DNA of 28,425 nt from a bacterium. Lineage in GTDB: Bacteria > Patescibacteriota > Minisyncoccia > Phycocordibacterales > UBA1550. A program made the position numbers and the translations under genes. Below, piece after piece: positions 7,330 to 13,919 of this stretch (position 1 is the stretch's first letter; the number at the start of each line of letters is the position of its first letter). The notes beneath the pieces are model-generated. The model had not been told where the DNA came from and made no database searches. It saw only the letters and a program-made list of their open reading frames with translations. The stretch spans positions 1 to 28,425 of the forward strand of contig JAKAMX010000002.1 in the NCBI GenBank assembly GCA_021812665.1, written 5' to 3'.

Positions 7330-7381
7330 TTGCTATTGAACGAATTTGCGAGGCGAGAGTCGAGGGAGAAATTCTTACTGC

Positions 7382-7900
7382 TTAGTTCTCTTTAATATGT
7401 TCCGAGCATGTTTTACATTTTTCGATCTTTTCTTTGAGCTCAGCCATCTTCAGCTCTCTGCCAACCATAAAGTTATTTAATTTTTCAACCTCACGAATTT
7501 TAATTTTAAGATCCTCTTCGATCTTCTTCCGCTCAGTAATGTCTTCAATGGTACCATCAAAATAGATATTTCCCTTTTCGTCGGTTTTCTTGACCGCAGT
7601 CACAGATCCCCAAATGGGTCTCCCTTTTAGTGTTTTCAATATCAGCTCTTCGCCAGTTACAAACCCCTGCTTGATCATTTTGTCGCTAAACCTTTTTCGA
7701 TCTTCTGGGATTTGATATAAATCAACAACACTATGCCTTAGAAAGTTTTCCTTTGAGTCCGCTTCAAACATTTTGACCATAGCCGCATTTGCTTCAAGGA
7801 AATGCCCCTCTTCTCCGGGCGTATTTACATAAACACCAATGGGTAAACTATCAACAAGGTCTGCGTACCTTTGAATTGTTTGTGGGTTTGTTTCTGGCAT
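7382..7900 (-). CDS. Orphan PAS-domain protein with coiled coil and CxxC tail
   Basis: 172 residues from the ATG at 7900; a longer frame reaches 7957, but its extra 19 residues lie outside the PAS fold. A single PAS domain covers about residues 8-120 (ADLVDSLPIGVYVNTPG through YFDGTIEDITERKK), followed by a predicted coiled coil (about 120-155, with NNFMVGRELKMAELKEKI) and a tail with C-K-T-C. There is no kinase or output domain, so it would act as a soluble sensor or adaptor, possibly pairing with a PAS-containing kinase such as the one at 1565-3823; that is inference. TAGTCT lies 8 bases upstream of 7900 and may be a weak -10. The neighbouring DUF167 gene is divergent. Confidence 0.8.
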   Translation of the reverse strand: MPETNPQTIQRYADLVDSLPIGVYVNTPGEEGHFLEANAAMVKMFEADSKENFLRHSVVDLYQIPEDRKRFSDKMIKQGFVTGEELILKTLKGRPIWGSVTAVKKTDEKGNIYFDGTIEDITERKKIEEDLKIKIREVEKLNNFMVGRELKMAELKEKIEKCKTCSEHIKEN

Positions 7901-8136
7901 AAATTTAAAGACTATGTATATACACATAATAGTATGCGAAGTTGCAAAGGAAAACAATGCAATCGAATGGATCTTCTATCGTCGACGTTTGCCACGACTA
8001 TTTCGCAACCGTTGATCGGTCGGTGCTTCATGGAGCACGGGGAGATGGCTGTTATCGATGAACTCAGAAATTGATCGGTCGGTAGAACTTATTTGTTCAT
8101 TTCCGCTGCCAGATTTTTTTATAGTACAATACCCTC
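7901..8136. other. Divergent intergenic region with a 13-base direct repeat
   Basis: 236 bases between the PAS gene and the DUF167 gene. No gene is supported. TTGATCGGTCGGT occurs at 8012-8024 and again at 8071-8083, 59 bases apart in the same sense. The rest shows no clear hairpin terminator. Confidence 0.45.
8125..8130 (+). promoter_or_regulatory. -10 box of the DUF167 gene (leaderless)
   Basis: TACAAT followed by ACCCTC and then the ATG at 8137. The -35 is not clear. Confidence 0.5.
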
Positions 8137-8364
8137 ATGTACATTCGTGTAAGTGTTTCCGCCTCGGCAAAAAAAGAGTTATTTAAAAAGTCCCAGAAGG
8201 ACTCTTTTCTGGTTTCGGTCAAAGAGCCTGCCGAGCAAAACTTGGCCAACAAACGAGTTCTGAAGCTCGTTGCTGGGCACTTTGGCATTTTACCCAAGCA
8301 AATTCGGATTATTTCTGGTCATCACTCACCAAGCAAAATACTCAGTATTCCTGACAAAAAATAG
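8137..8364 (+). CDS. DUF167 (YggU-like) family protein
   Basis: 75 residues. The order of elements matches the small DUF167 domain: an opening beta strand MYIRVSVSASAKKE, a second strand DSFLVSVKEPAE, the conserved Asn-containing QNLANKRVLKLVAGHFGI, then QIRIISGHHSPSKILSI, which corresponds to the family's VxIxxGxxSxxKxxxI. The usual GKAN is here LAN. Function of the family is unsettled. No Shine-Dalgarno; the ATG lies 6 bases after TACAAT, so the message is probably leaderless. The next gene has its own promoter. Confidence 0.82.
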   Translation: MYIRVSVSASAKKELFKKSQKDSFLVSVKEPAEQNLANKRVLKLVAGHFGILPKQIRIISGHHSPSKILSIPDKK

Positions 8365-8368
8365 GGTT

Positions 8369-8397
8369 TTGTTGTGGCTCGGGGTGAGTGTTATAAT
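8369..8397 (+). promoter_or_regulatory. Promoter of the HPF gene (leaderless)
   Basis: TTGTTG (8369-8374), 17-base spacer, TATAAT (8392-8397), then 6 bases to the ATG at 8404. Confidence 0.6.
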
Positions 8398-8403
8398 TGG
8401 CTT

Positions 8404-8775
8404 ATGCGAATAAAAATAAAAACGACGAACATGGAACTTACGAGTGCCATCTCGAATTATGTCGAGGAAAAACTCGAGAGTGTGGAAAAGTTTGCAATTT
8501 CGCACAAAAATGAAGAACCGTTAGTAGAGGTTGAGCTCGCAAAAACAACGAATCATCATCATTCTGGTGAAGTGTTTCGTGCCGAGACAAATCTTCGTGT
8601 TCGCGGTAAATATTTTCGCGCTGTATCAGAAGGATCAGATCTCTATGCCGCAATAGATGACATGAGGGATGAACTGGTACGGGAGCTGACTTCATACAAA
8701 GACAAAGCGCGTACCTTGCTTCGTCGCGGCGCGGGCGCAATCAAAAATTTACTTCGATTTGGAAGAAATAAGTAG
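8404..8775 (+). CDS. hpf: Ribosome hibernation factor, HPF/RaiA family (short form)
   Basis: 123 residues from the ATG at 8404, chosen because a TATAAT ends 6 bases before it; the frame extends to 8374 but the extra residues precede the conserved start MRIKIKTTNMELTSAISNYV. The domain follows the beta-alpha-beta-beta-beta-alpha pattern: helix VEEKLESVEKF, strand LVEVELAKTTNHHHSGEVF, strand AETNLRVRGKYFRAV, helix DLYAAIDDMRDELVRELTSYK. It would bind the 30S decoding region and stabilise idle ribosomes. The long-form dimerisation domain is absent; instead there is a short basic tail (RTLLRRGAGAIKNLLRFGRNK in part). The cyclophilin gene follows after 4 bases, probably in the same transcript. Confidence 0.88.
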   Translation: MRIKIKTTNMELTSAISNYVEEKLESVEKFAISHKNEEPLVEVELAKTTNHHHSGEVFRAETNLRVRGKYFRAVSEGSDLYAAIDDMRDELVRELTSYKDKARTLLRRGAGAIKNLLRFGRNK

Positions 8776-8779
8776 ATCT

Positions 8780-9445
8780 ATGAAAGCAACAAACTATATT
8801 CTTATTCTGCTTGCGGTTGCACTGGTGGGGTTCATCGTCTGGATTAGCGCGCGTCAAAGTACTCCACAGTCAACTCCAGCAAACCAAACAGAGACAACTG
8901 TTGAACAAACAAATAATAATACGTCGAATTCAAATTCATCTTCAACAAAAAAAATGACCACGGCAGTACTCACTACAAGCATGGGCGCTATCACTCTTGA
9001 GCTCTATGCTGACCAGGCTCCAAAAACGGTTGAGAACTTTATAAAACTCGCAAACTCAGCATTTTACAATGGCACTCGTTTCCATCGTGTTATCAAAGGT
9101 TTTATGATTCAAGGTGGCGATCCACAATCAAAAGATCTCGCAAAGCAGGCGCTCTGGGGAACTGGAGGCCCGGGTTACAAATTTGCTGACGAGATCGATC
9201 CATCGTCTCAGCTCTATAAAACTGGCTACAAGCGCGGCGTTCTCGCAATGGCAAACTCGGGGCCAAACACCAACGGCAGTCAGTTTTTCATAATGCATGA
9301 AGACAACCCATTGCCACCAAGCTACACGATCTTCGGGAGAGTTACTTCTGGGCAAGATGTTGTGGATGCTATTGCGAACACACCAACTGGAGCAAGCGAT
9401 AGACCGGTGACTGATGTTGTTTTGGAGAAGGTTGAAATAAAATAG
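8780..9445 (+). CDS. Membrane-anchored cyclophilin-type peptidyl-prolyl isomerase
   Basis: 221 residues. Residues 1-25 hold a signal anchor (NYILILLAVALVGFIVWIS), then about 35 residues rich in Ser, Thr, Asn and Gln as a flexible spacer, then a cyclophilin domain to the end. Hallmarks are seen: FHRVIKGFMIQGGDP with the catalytic Arg, TNGSQFFI, and YTIFGRVTSGQDVVDAI. It would catalyse proline cis-trans isomerisation of proteins outside the membrane, in line with the exported protease and VKOR nearby. An in-frame ATG at 8759 overlaps the HPF gene; the ATG at 8780, 4 bases after that stop and directly before the hydrophobic helix, is preferred. A strong terminator follows. Confidence 0.9.
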   Translation: MKATNYILILLAVALVGFIVWISARQSTPQSTPANQTETTVEQTNNNTSNSNSSSTKKMTTAVLTTSMGAITLELYADQAPKTVENFIKLANSAFYNGTRFHRVIKGFMIQGGDPQSKDLAKQALWGTGGPGYKFADEIDPSSQLYKTGYKRGVLAMANSGPNTNGSQFFIMHEDNPLPPSYTIFGRVTSGQDVVDAIANTPTGASDRPVTDVVLEKVEIK

Positions 9446-9447
9446 CG

Positions 9448-9485
9448 AAAACAAAAGAGCGGCTCGAGGGCCGCTCTTTTGTTTT
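9448..9485 (+). terminator. Terminator of the HPF-cyclophilin unit
   Basis: A 16-base-pair perfect hairpin (arm 9448-9463, loop TCGAGG, arm 9470-9485) with A and T flanks; core AGAGCGGC/GCCGCTCT. Confidence 0.88.
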
Positions 9486-9510
9486 GACAAAGTATATGCA
9501 ACCGTATACG
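9484..9510 (+). promoter_or_regulatory. Possible promoter of the 9568 gene
   Basis: TTGACA (9484-9489) overlaps the end of the terminator; TATACG at 9505-9510 gives a short 15-base spacer. A leader of about 50 bases with a strong Shine-Dalgarno would follow. Confidence 0.35.
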
Positions 9511-9567
9511 CTCTTTATCAGACCATAGGAATTATTTTTAATCACCCTGTTCTTTTATGGAGGAAAT

Positions 9568-10044
9568 ATGACCAAGTTGGGCCCGTGGTTTGTTCACTCG
9601 ACATTATCAATTGCACTCCTGTGCATAGTTTCAATAATTCTTGGAATGGGAGAGTGGGGAGTGGTATCAAACATTTTTATCGGTCTCTTGATGGCGCTAG
9701 GCATCATCTTCTCTCGCGGCGAAAAGCTGGCAAATGTATGGACGCATATGTGTCTTGCTACCTTGTTTACTGCAGGTGCTGCTGTAACAGGCATCTCGCT
9801 TGGGGTTGCTATTATGCGACCAGAGGGCGTAGGCACCCCCGAGTGGAGGTTCATAAGTAGCTTTTTTACTGCACTGGTCTTATCCGGAGCGATCCTTGGT
9901 ATTGCATTATTTGCCTCAGTTGTTGCGAAAGAGTTGAAGATGAAGTTCGAGAAGACTTTTTCGTTCTTTACTATCCAGGGGGTTGCACTCTATCTATTCT
10001 TTAGATACATGTTTCCCATTGTCAGTAAATTTTTTGGGGCTTAA
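9568..10044 (+). CDS. Four-helix membrane protein of unknown function
   Basis: 158 residues with four hydrophobic segments (about 10-27, 32-49, 58-80, 92-118) and a hydrophobic C-terminal stretch that may be a fifth. GGAGGAAAT directly before the ATG is a strong Shine-Dalgarno and decides the start. Charged loops are short (SRGEKLANV, KELKMKFEKT). No motif that I can tie to a family; the pattern could fit a small integral membrane accessory protein. It is a single-gene unit closed by a bidirectional terminator. Confidence 0.75.
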   Translation: MTKLGPWFVHSTLSIALLCIVSIILGMGEWGVVSNIFIGLLMALGIIFSRGEKLANVWTHMCLATLFTAGAAVTGISLGVAIMRPEGVGTPEWRFISSFFTALVLSGAILGIALFASVVAKELKMKFEKTFSFFTIQGVALYLFFRYMFPIVSKFFGA

Positions 10045-10047
10045 TAC

Positions 10048-10078
10048 AAAAGGCCTCGTGAGTACCACGAGGCCTTTT
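10048..10078. terminator. Bidirectional terminator between convergent units
   Basis: AAAAGGCCTCGTG (10048-10060), loop AGTAC, CACGAGGCCTTTT (10066-10078): a 13-base-pair perfect stem with A and T runs on both sides. It ends the 9568 gene on plus and fmt on minus. Confidence 0.88.
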
Positions 10079-10081
10079 TCT

Positions 10082-10957
10082 TTACTTTTGCCCGTGGAGA
10101 AATTCGGTGTACGACATCTCACGCTTACCTTCTGGGATAACACGATCGATCTTTAATGCATCATTTTCAATGTGTGCCTCAGTAATCACTACTCGAATCT
10201 CTCGACCGCCTCGGTGTGACATAAAGTATGCGCGCGGCCAAATATTAAATGCGCGAATTTTACGAAGAGTATCCGCAGCATCGTCGTTGAGTCGAACAAG
10301 GGCATCAGCCTTTACGATTTTTTTTGTATAGGTTGCAAGCGCATGATTTTGTTCAGTTGGCGTAATGTCGCCAGCAACCCAGTGGGGGATGGTTTCTGCA
10401 AGGAGTTTACCCCCAAGCATTCCAAGCGTTTGTTCGAGTTCAGTATCTTTTAGTGGCCAGTTCTCGACGGTAATTTTTTTTGTGGCAACAATTGGTCCAT
10501 GATCCACCTGTTCGTCAATGAGCATAACGGTTACGCCTATCTCGTGTGGTTCGCCCACCGGAGCTTTTTCAAGGATTGAAGATTGTAGCGGCGTTGGTCC
10601 TCTGAACTTTGGCAAGAGCGATGGGTGAACGTTAAGAGTTCCGTGTTTTGGTAGATCTAAAATGGTTCGTGGCACGATTTTCCCGTACGATGCAATAACA
10701 AAAAGATCCCAATCGCGCCCCAGAGTACGCAAAAATTCCTCCGACTTGATTTCAGAGGGCTCCAAGGTGGGGATGTGATGAATGTCTGCCCATTGCTTTG
10801 CATCACTTGGGCTCAGCTCTAAACCGCGTCCTTTTGGTTTTGGCGGGGCAGTGATGATGAGCGCGGGCTTTATTCCCTGGAGTGCAAGTGCCTCCAGAAC
10901 ATATACTGAAAATGAAGAAGTGCCCCAAAATGCGATTCGAAGATTTGTTTCAACCAT
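10082..10957 (-). CDS. fmt: Methionyl-tRNA formyltransferase
   Basis: 291 residues. It formylates Met-tRNAfMet using 10-formyl-tetrahydrofolate, in the cytoplasm. The N-terminal Rossmann domain opens with LRIAFWGTSSFSV; the hallmark NVHPSLLPKFRGPTPLQSSI (about residues 108-127) carries the catalytic Asn and His and the SLLP motif; LIDEQVDHGPI carries the catalytic Asp region. The C-terminal OB-like tRNA-binding part (from about residue 205, LATYTKKIVKADALVRL) is present but short. It lies 10 bases after def on the minus strand, the classic def-fmt pairing, and behind priA. Confidence 0.95.
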   Translation of the reverse strand: MVETNLRIAFWGTSSFSVYVLEALALQGIKPALIITAPPKPKGRGLELSPSDAKQWADIHHIPTLEPSEIKSEEFLRTLGRDWDLFVIASYGKIVPRTILDLPKHGTLNVHPSLLPKFRGPTPLQSSILEKAPVGEPHEIGVTVMLIDEQVDHGPIVATKKITVENWPLKDTELEQTLGMLGGKLLAETIPHWVAGDITPTEQNHALATYTKKIVKADALVRLNDDAADTLRKIRAFNIWPRAYFMSHRGGREIRVVITEAHIENDALKIDRVIPEGKREMSYTEFLHGQK

Positions 10958-10967
10958 ATTAAATGTG

Positions 10968-11603
10968 TTATGAGCGAATGGTGGAACTCTTTTTATGTGT
11001 ATGCTGTTCGCGTATTCGTTGTTCTTGCTGTGTGATTTTTTCTACATTACGCGCTTTATCGATAAAGAGAACGCCATCGAGGTGGTCTGTTTCGTGCTGG
11101 AAAACTTGTGCGATGAGGCCGCTTCCGCCGCGTGTGAATGATTTTCCATGCTCATCAAAACCGCGCACTGTCGCTTTTTCTGCGCGTGCCACTTCGCCAT
11201 AAAGCCAACGTACTGATAAACATCCTTCGGGTGCCCAGTGCTTTTTGCGAGATAGTTTTGTAATGACCGGATTAATAAAAACGAGGTTTGTAAATTTTGG
11301 CTTTGCGTTTTTAGCGTCCGTAGCTAAAGCAACCTCATTTTGATGAAGTTCTTCGAGTGATTGGCCTTCTTCTTGCGCGGCAAATTCAAACGCGCGATGA
11401 GAAACAACAAAAATGCGGAGCGGAACTCCGATCTGTGGTGCCGCAATAGCAATACCGTCCTCTTCTTTGTCGAGGGCTGCAACCATCTGGACAATGATTT
11501 TTTTTAGGCGAGGGGAACCGAAATCTTTTGGATTTACCGGCTCTGCTTTCCCGCGAAGCACGGGAGCCTCTCTTTGGAGAATTGCTGCCATTTTTAAAAG
11601 CAT
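10968..11603 (-). CDS. def: Peptide deformylase
   Basis: 211 residues; removes the N-formyl group from nascent proteins using a metal centre. The three family motifs are visible: GIAIAAPQIGV (motif 1), EGCLS with the metal-ligand Cys, and QHETDHLDGVLF (HExxH with two metal His and the catalytic Glu). An insert between motif 1 and 2 (FEFAAQEEGQSLEELHQNE and following) is longer than in E. coli. The start could be 11603 or the second Met at 11591; no clear Shine-Dalgarno, and it begins 27 bases after the priA stop, so coupling or operon expression is likely. The C-terminal tail is basic and rich in Gln and His. Confidence 0.95.
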   Translation of the reverse strand: MLLKMAAILQREAPVLRGKAEPVNPKDFGSPRLKKIIVQMVAALDKEEDGIAIAAPQIGVPLRIFVVSHRAFEFAAQEEGQSLEELHQNEVALATDAKNAKPKFTNLVFINPVITKLSRKKHWAPEGCLSVRWLYGEVARAEKATVRGFDEHGKSFTRGGSGLIAQVFQHETDHLDGVLFIDKARNVEKITQQEQRIREQHTHKKSSTIRS

Positions 11604-11630
11604 ACCCTATTTCACCTCAGAAATAAAGCT

Positions 11631-13559
11631 TTACAAAAGGCTATTGGGGTTCACCTCAATCACCATCTGTGGTGGAAGCGCACGCAGTTTGTTTAGTAGT
11701 TCAGTGCTAGGCCATGCATGTTCAGCGAGTTTTAACAGTACATGCATTCGAAACATGTTTTTGGGCTCCTTGGCCATCGCTCCTGAAATGATGGGGTCGT
11801 ACACGTTTAAAAAATTTCTTAGGCGTTCAATATCGCCCGCTACTTCATCTCGCTTTCCGCGCAGGGTAATTTTGATGATTGTGCCAAATGGCGGGTACGA
11901 AAACGATTTTCGCAGGTATAATTCGTTTTCCATAAATTGCGCGAGGTCTCCAGTGAGGGCTTGGGTAAAAAGTGTTGTATCGTCTGCTCGTGTTTGAATG
12001 AGTAGTTGCTCGGTCGTTTTTTCTCGCAGCGCAAGGACAAGGCCGAAAATGCGTTCTGGCATGCGAATGTCAGGTATTGCAAACAATGAGTCGATCGAAA
12101 CGATAGCAGTGTGCGAGACTGTGTTCAAAAGAGGGATGGCTATCGGTGTTGCGACCAGAACACTTCCGGGAGTTTTTTCAAATTGCGCAACGATCTTTTT
12201 TGCTTGCGCGCGCGTTCGAGCGCGATCGCCATCAATAATGAAAATATGCACCGATGGAAACGATTTTCTTATCTCATCTTCTACTCGATCAACGCCAACC
12301 CCGACACCTTCAAGCTTCCATCCGCCGCATTGAGGACACGTCTCATGAACGTTGTCTTCTGGTTTGCGCATGAAACCGCAACTATGGCAAACAAAAACGT
12401 GGCTATCCGAATTGACTTTGCTTTTGTGGATTACTAGTGGGGTATCGCATTCGGGACAGCGTACGAGCGCGCCGCAGTCTCCGCATGATGTTATTGGTGA
12501 AAGACCCTTTCTCGCTACGACGAGCAACACTGATTTATTGTTGCTCGTCGCATTGCTTATGACCTCACGTAGTGGTGTGCTTAATACAACAAACTTATGC
12601 TTTCCCGTTTCATCATAAATCGATTTTTCTTCAGCACGCGGATCAACAACGTCAGATTGAATATCAGTGTATGCGCGCAATGCAACGCGACCAAATTCTT
12701 CAATCTGGCCTTCTCGCAGACGCGCGTGGGTTTCAGCGCGAAGGAGCGGTGCGCCAAATATGAGATTGCTCATGCATGCGCGCGCATATTCCTCAACAAA
12801 AATGCGCTGGTCGATAAGCGGACGGGTCATAGTTTTCCACGTGGGTATATGCTCTTCGTCGAGCACGATCGTTTTAAAGTAGCGTGGAACTGACACATAC
12901 TGAGCAGTTCCGATAACAAGAATAGGGTGTTGCTCTTTAAGTATCTTGTTCCATCTTTCAATGAGTTTTTTCTTTGTTAGCCCGCTGTGCAATGCATATG
13001 TGTAGTCGGATATACCTCGTTCTAGTTTTTGTGCAATTCGTGTCACGTCGTCTTCGGTGGGGAGGCAGATAAAAATTGATTCATTGCGTGCAAACGATTC
13101 ACGAACGAGGCGCTCCCAGTGCTCAAGACGAGTCTTCGTATCTCCCTGAATAGCAAAAAGGCGGGTATGCGTTCCTTCTCGTTCGCGTTCGTCAGTTTTT
13201 AGGTCCCGCAAGTCTCCTTCGAGATGGGCATCGAGAATTGCCTTTGGGGTCAACGAGAGCAGTGTCTCTCCAAATTTTTGTGCGCAAAAATCAGCCGTCT
13301 TTTGTGCAGCCAAAAGAAATGAGCGCGTCCAGATGCGACGCGGGTGAGCGCGGGTGATTTTTCTGATAGCGTATTCTGATGATTTTATTGTGCTTTTTTC
13401 ATCGCTGACCATGCGCGCCTCAAGCACAATCGCGGGAATCTCACGCGTTCGTACTGGTACGACAATGATCATGCCCACCTCCAAGGGTTCCTTCGAAAAG
13501 TAACTGAGACGCTCTTTGAGTACACCGCGTACGATGGGGGCTACGGTGACGATCTGCAT
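11631..13559 (-). CDS. priA: PriA-like primosomal protein with degenerate helicase motifs
   Basis: 642 residues from the ATG at 13559, which sits 6 bases after TACTAT on the minus strand. PriA restarts replication by binding forked DNA and loading the helicase. Visible are the N-terminal DNA-binding part (VTVAPIVRGVLKERLSYF), the Walker B box LDEEH (about 233-237), and the eight-cysteine zinc region (359, 362, 368, 371, 391, 394, 408, 411). The P-loop reads AIQGDTKT instead of GVTGSGKT, motif V (GTQMxxKG) is replaced by ATPIAIPLL, and the motif VI arginine fingers (QxxGRAGR) are missing: LREKTTEQLL stands there. So it is probably a structural fork binder rather than a helicase. About 90 residues shorter than E. 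coli PriA. First gene of priA-def-fmt. Confidence 0.88.
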   Translation of the reverse strand: MQIVTVAPIVRGVLKERLSYFSKEPLEVGMIIVVPVRTREIPAIVLEARMVSDEKSTIKSSEYAIRKITRAHPRRIWTRSFLLAAQKTADFCAQKFGETLLSLTPKAILDAHLEGDLRDLKTDEREREGTHTRLFAIQGDTKTRLEHWERLVRESFARNESIFICLPTEDDVTRIAQKLERGISDYTYALHSGLTKKKLIERWNKILKEQHPILVIGTAQYVSVPRYFKTIVLDEEHIPTWKTMTRPLIDQRIFVEEYARACMSNLIFGAPLLRAETHARLREGQIEEFGRVALRAYTDIQSDVVDPRAEEKSIYDETGKHKFVVLSTPLREVISNATSNNKSVLLVVARKGLSPITSCGDCGALVRCPECDTPLVIHKSKVNSDSHVFVCHSCGFMRKPEDNVHETCPQCGGWKLEGVGVGVDRVEDEIRKSFPSVHIFIIDGDRARTRAQAKKIVAQFEKTPGSVLVATPIAIPLLNTVSHTAIVSIDSLFAIPDIRMPERIFGLVLALREKTTEQLLIQTRADDTTLFTQALTGDLAQFMENELYLRKSFSYPPFGTIIKITLRGKRDEVAGDIERLRNFLNVYDPIISGAMAKEPKNMFRMHVLLKLAEHAWPSTELLNKLRALPPQMVIEVNPNSLL

Positions 13560-13565
13560 ATCTGT

Positions 13566-13571
13566 ATAGTA
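13566..13571 (-). promoter_or_regulatory. -10 box of priA (leaderless)
   Basis: TACTAT on the minus strand, then ACAGAT, then the ATG at 13559. The -35 would fall within the terminator hairpin of the upstream gene and is poor. Confidence 0.45.
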
Positions 13572-13580
13572 CCTCAAAAC

Positions 13581-13604
13581 AAAACCCCACCAAAATTGGT
13601 GGGG
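13581..13604 (-). terminator. Terminator of the 61-residue gene
   Basis: CCCCACCAA pairs with TTGGTGGGG in 13585-13604; on the minus strand it is followed by TTTTGTTTT. It lies just upstream of the priA promoter. Confidence 0.75.
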
Positions 13605-13610
13605 TATTGA

Positions 13611-13796
13611 TCACGAAATGAGCTTCATTACCTTGTTGTTAAAGGGTAAAATTCTTATTTGCGCATTAGAAGTCTGATAGGCAATTACGTTTTTTCCGCC
13701 CACGGTTTTCACAGCGAGGACTGTGCCCCAACGAATGCATGGTTCTCTTTCGAGACAAACAAATAAATCGCCCTCTTTAAGTTTCGATGCCCTCAC
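13611..13796 (-). CDS. Small hypothetical protein
   Basis: 61 residues with a GTG start at 13796, supported by AAGGAG and a 6-base spacing. The sequence is beta-rich: RASKLKEGDLFVCLEREP, RWGTVLAVKTVGGKNVIAY, QIRILPFNNKVMKLI. That pattern, with 'LKEGDLF' opening, recalls small SH3- or PilZ-sized barrels, but no family can be named. It is monocistronic with its own promoter (TTGACA-N16-CATCAT) and terminator. Confidence 0.65.
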   Translation of the reverse strand: MRASKLKEGDLFVCLEREPCIRWGTVLAVKTVGGKNVIAYQTSNAQIRILPFNNKVMKLIS

Positions 13797-13817
13797 GAGA
13801 TGCTCCTTTCCGAGTCA

Positions 13818-13845
13818 ATGATGTCACTTTTCAACAAACTGTCAA
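13818..13845 (-). promoter_or_regulatory. Promoter of the 61-residue gene
   Basis: On the minus strand TTGACA (13840-13845), 16-base spacer, CATCAT (13818-13823); leader of about 15 bases carrying AAGGAG before the GTG. Confidence 0.4.
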
Positions 13846-13919
13846 ATAATGATATTACCACACATCATTTTCATTTGGCCAAACGATAGAGTGCGTAGTA
13901 GTATACGCAATATATTTTT

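Noticed and set aside
7211..7380. A CRISPR array or second tRNA after tRNA-Asn.
   Set aside because: The repeats are few, inverted and derived from the tRNA; no regular repeat-spacer pattern, and no cloverleaf can be drawn.
7871..8074. A 67-codon frame in the PAS/DUF167 spacer.
   Set aside because: It overlaps the PAS gene start on the other strand, lacks a ribosome binding site or well-placed -10, and the product shows no recognisable pattern.
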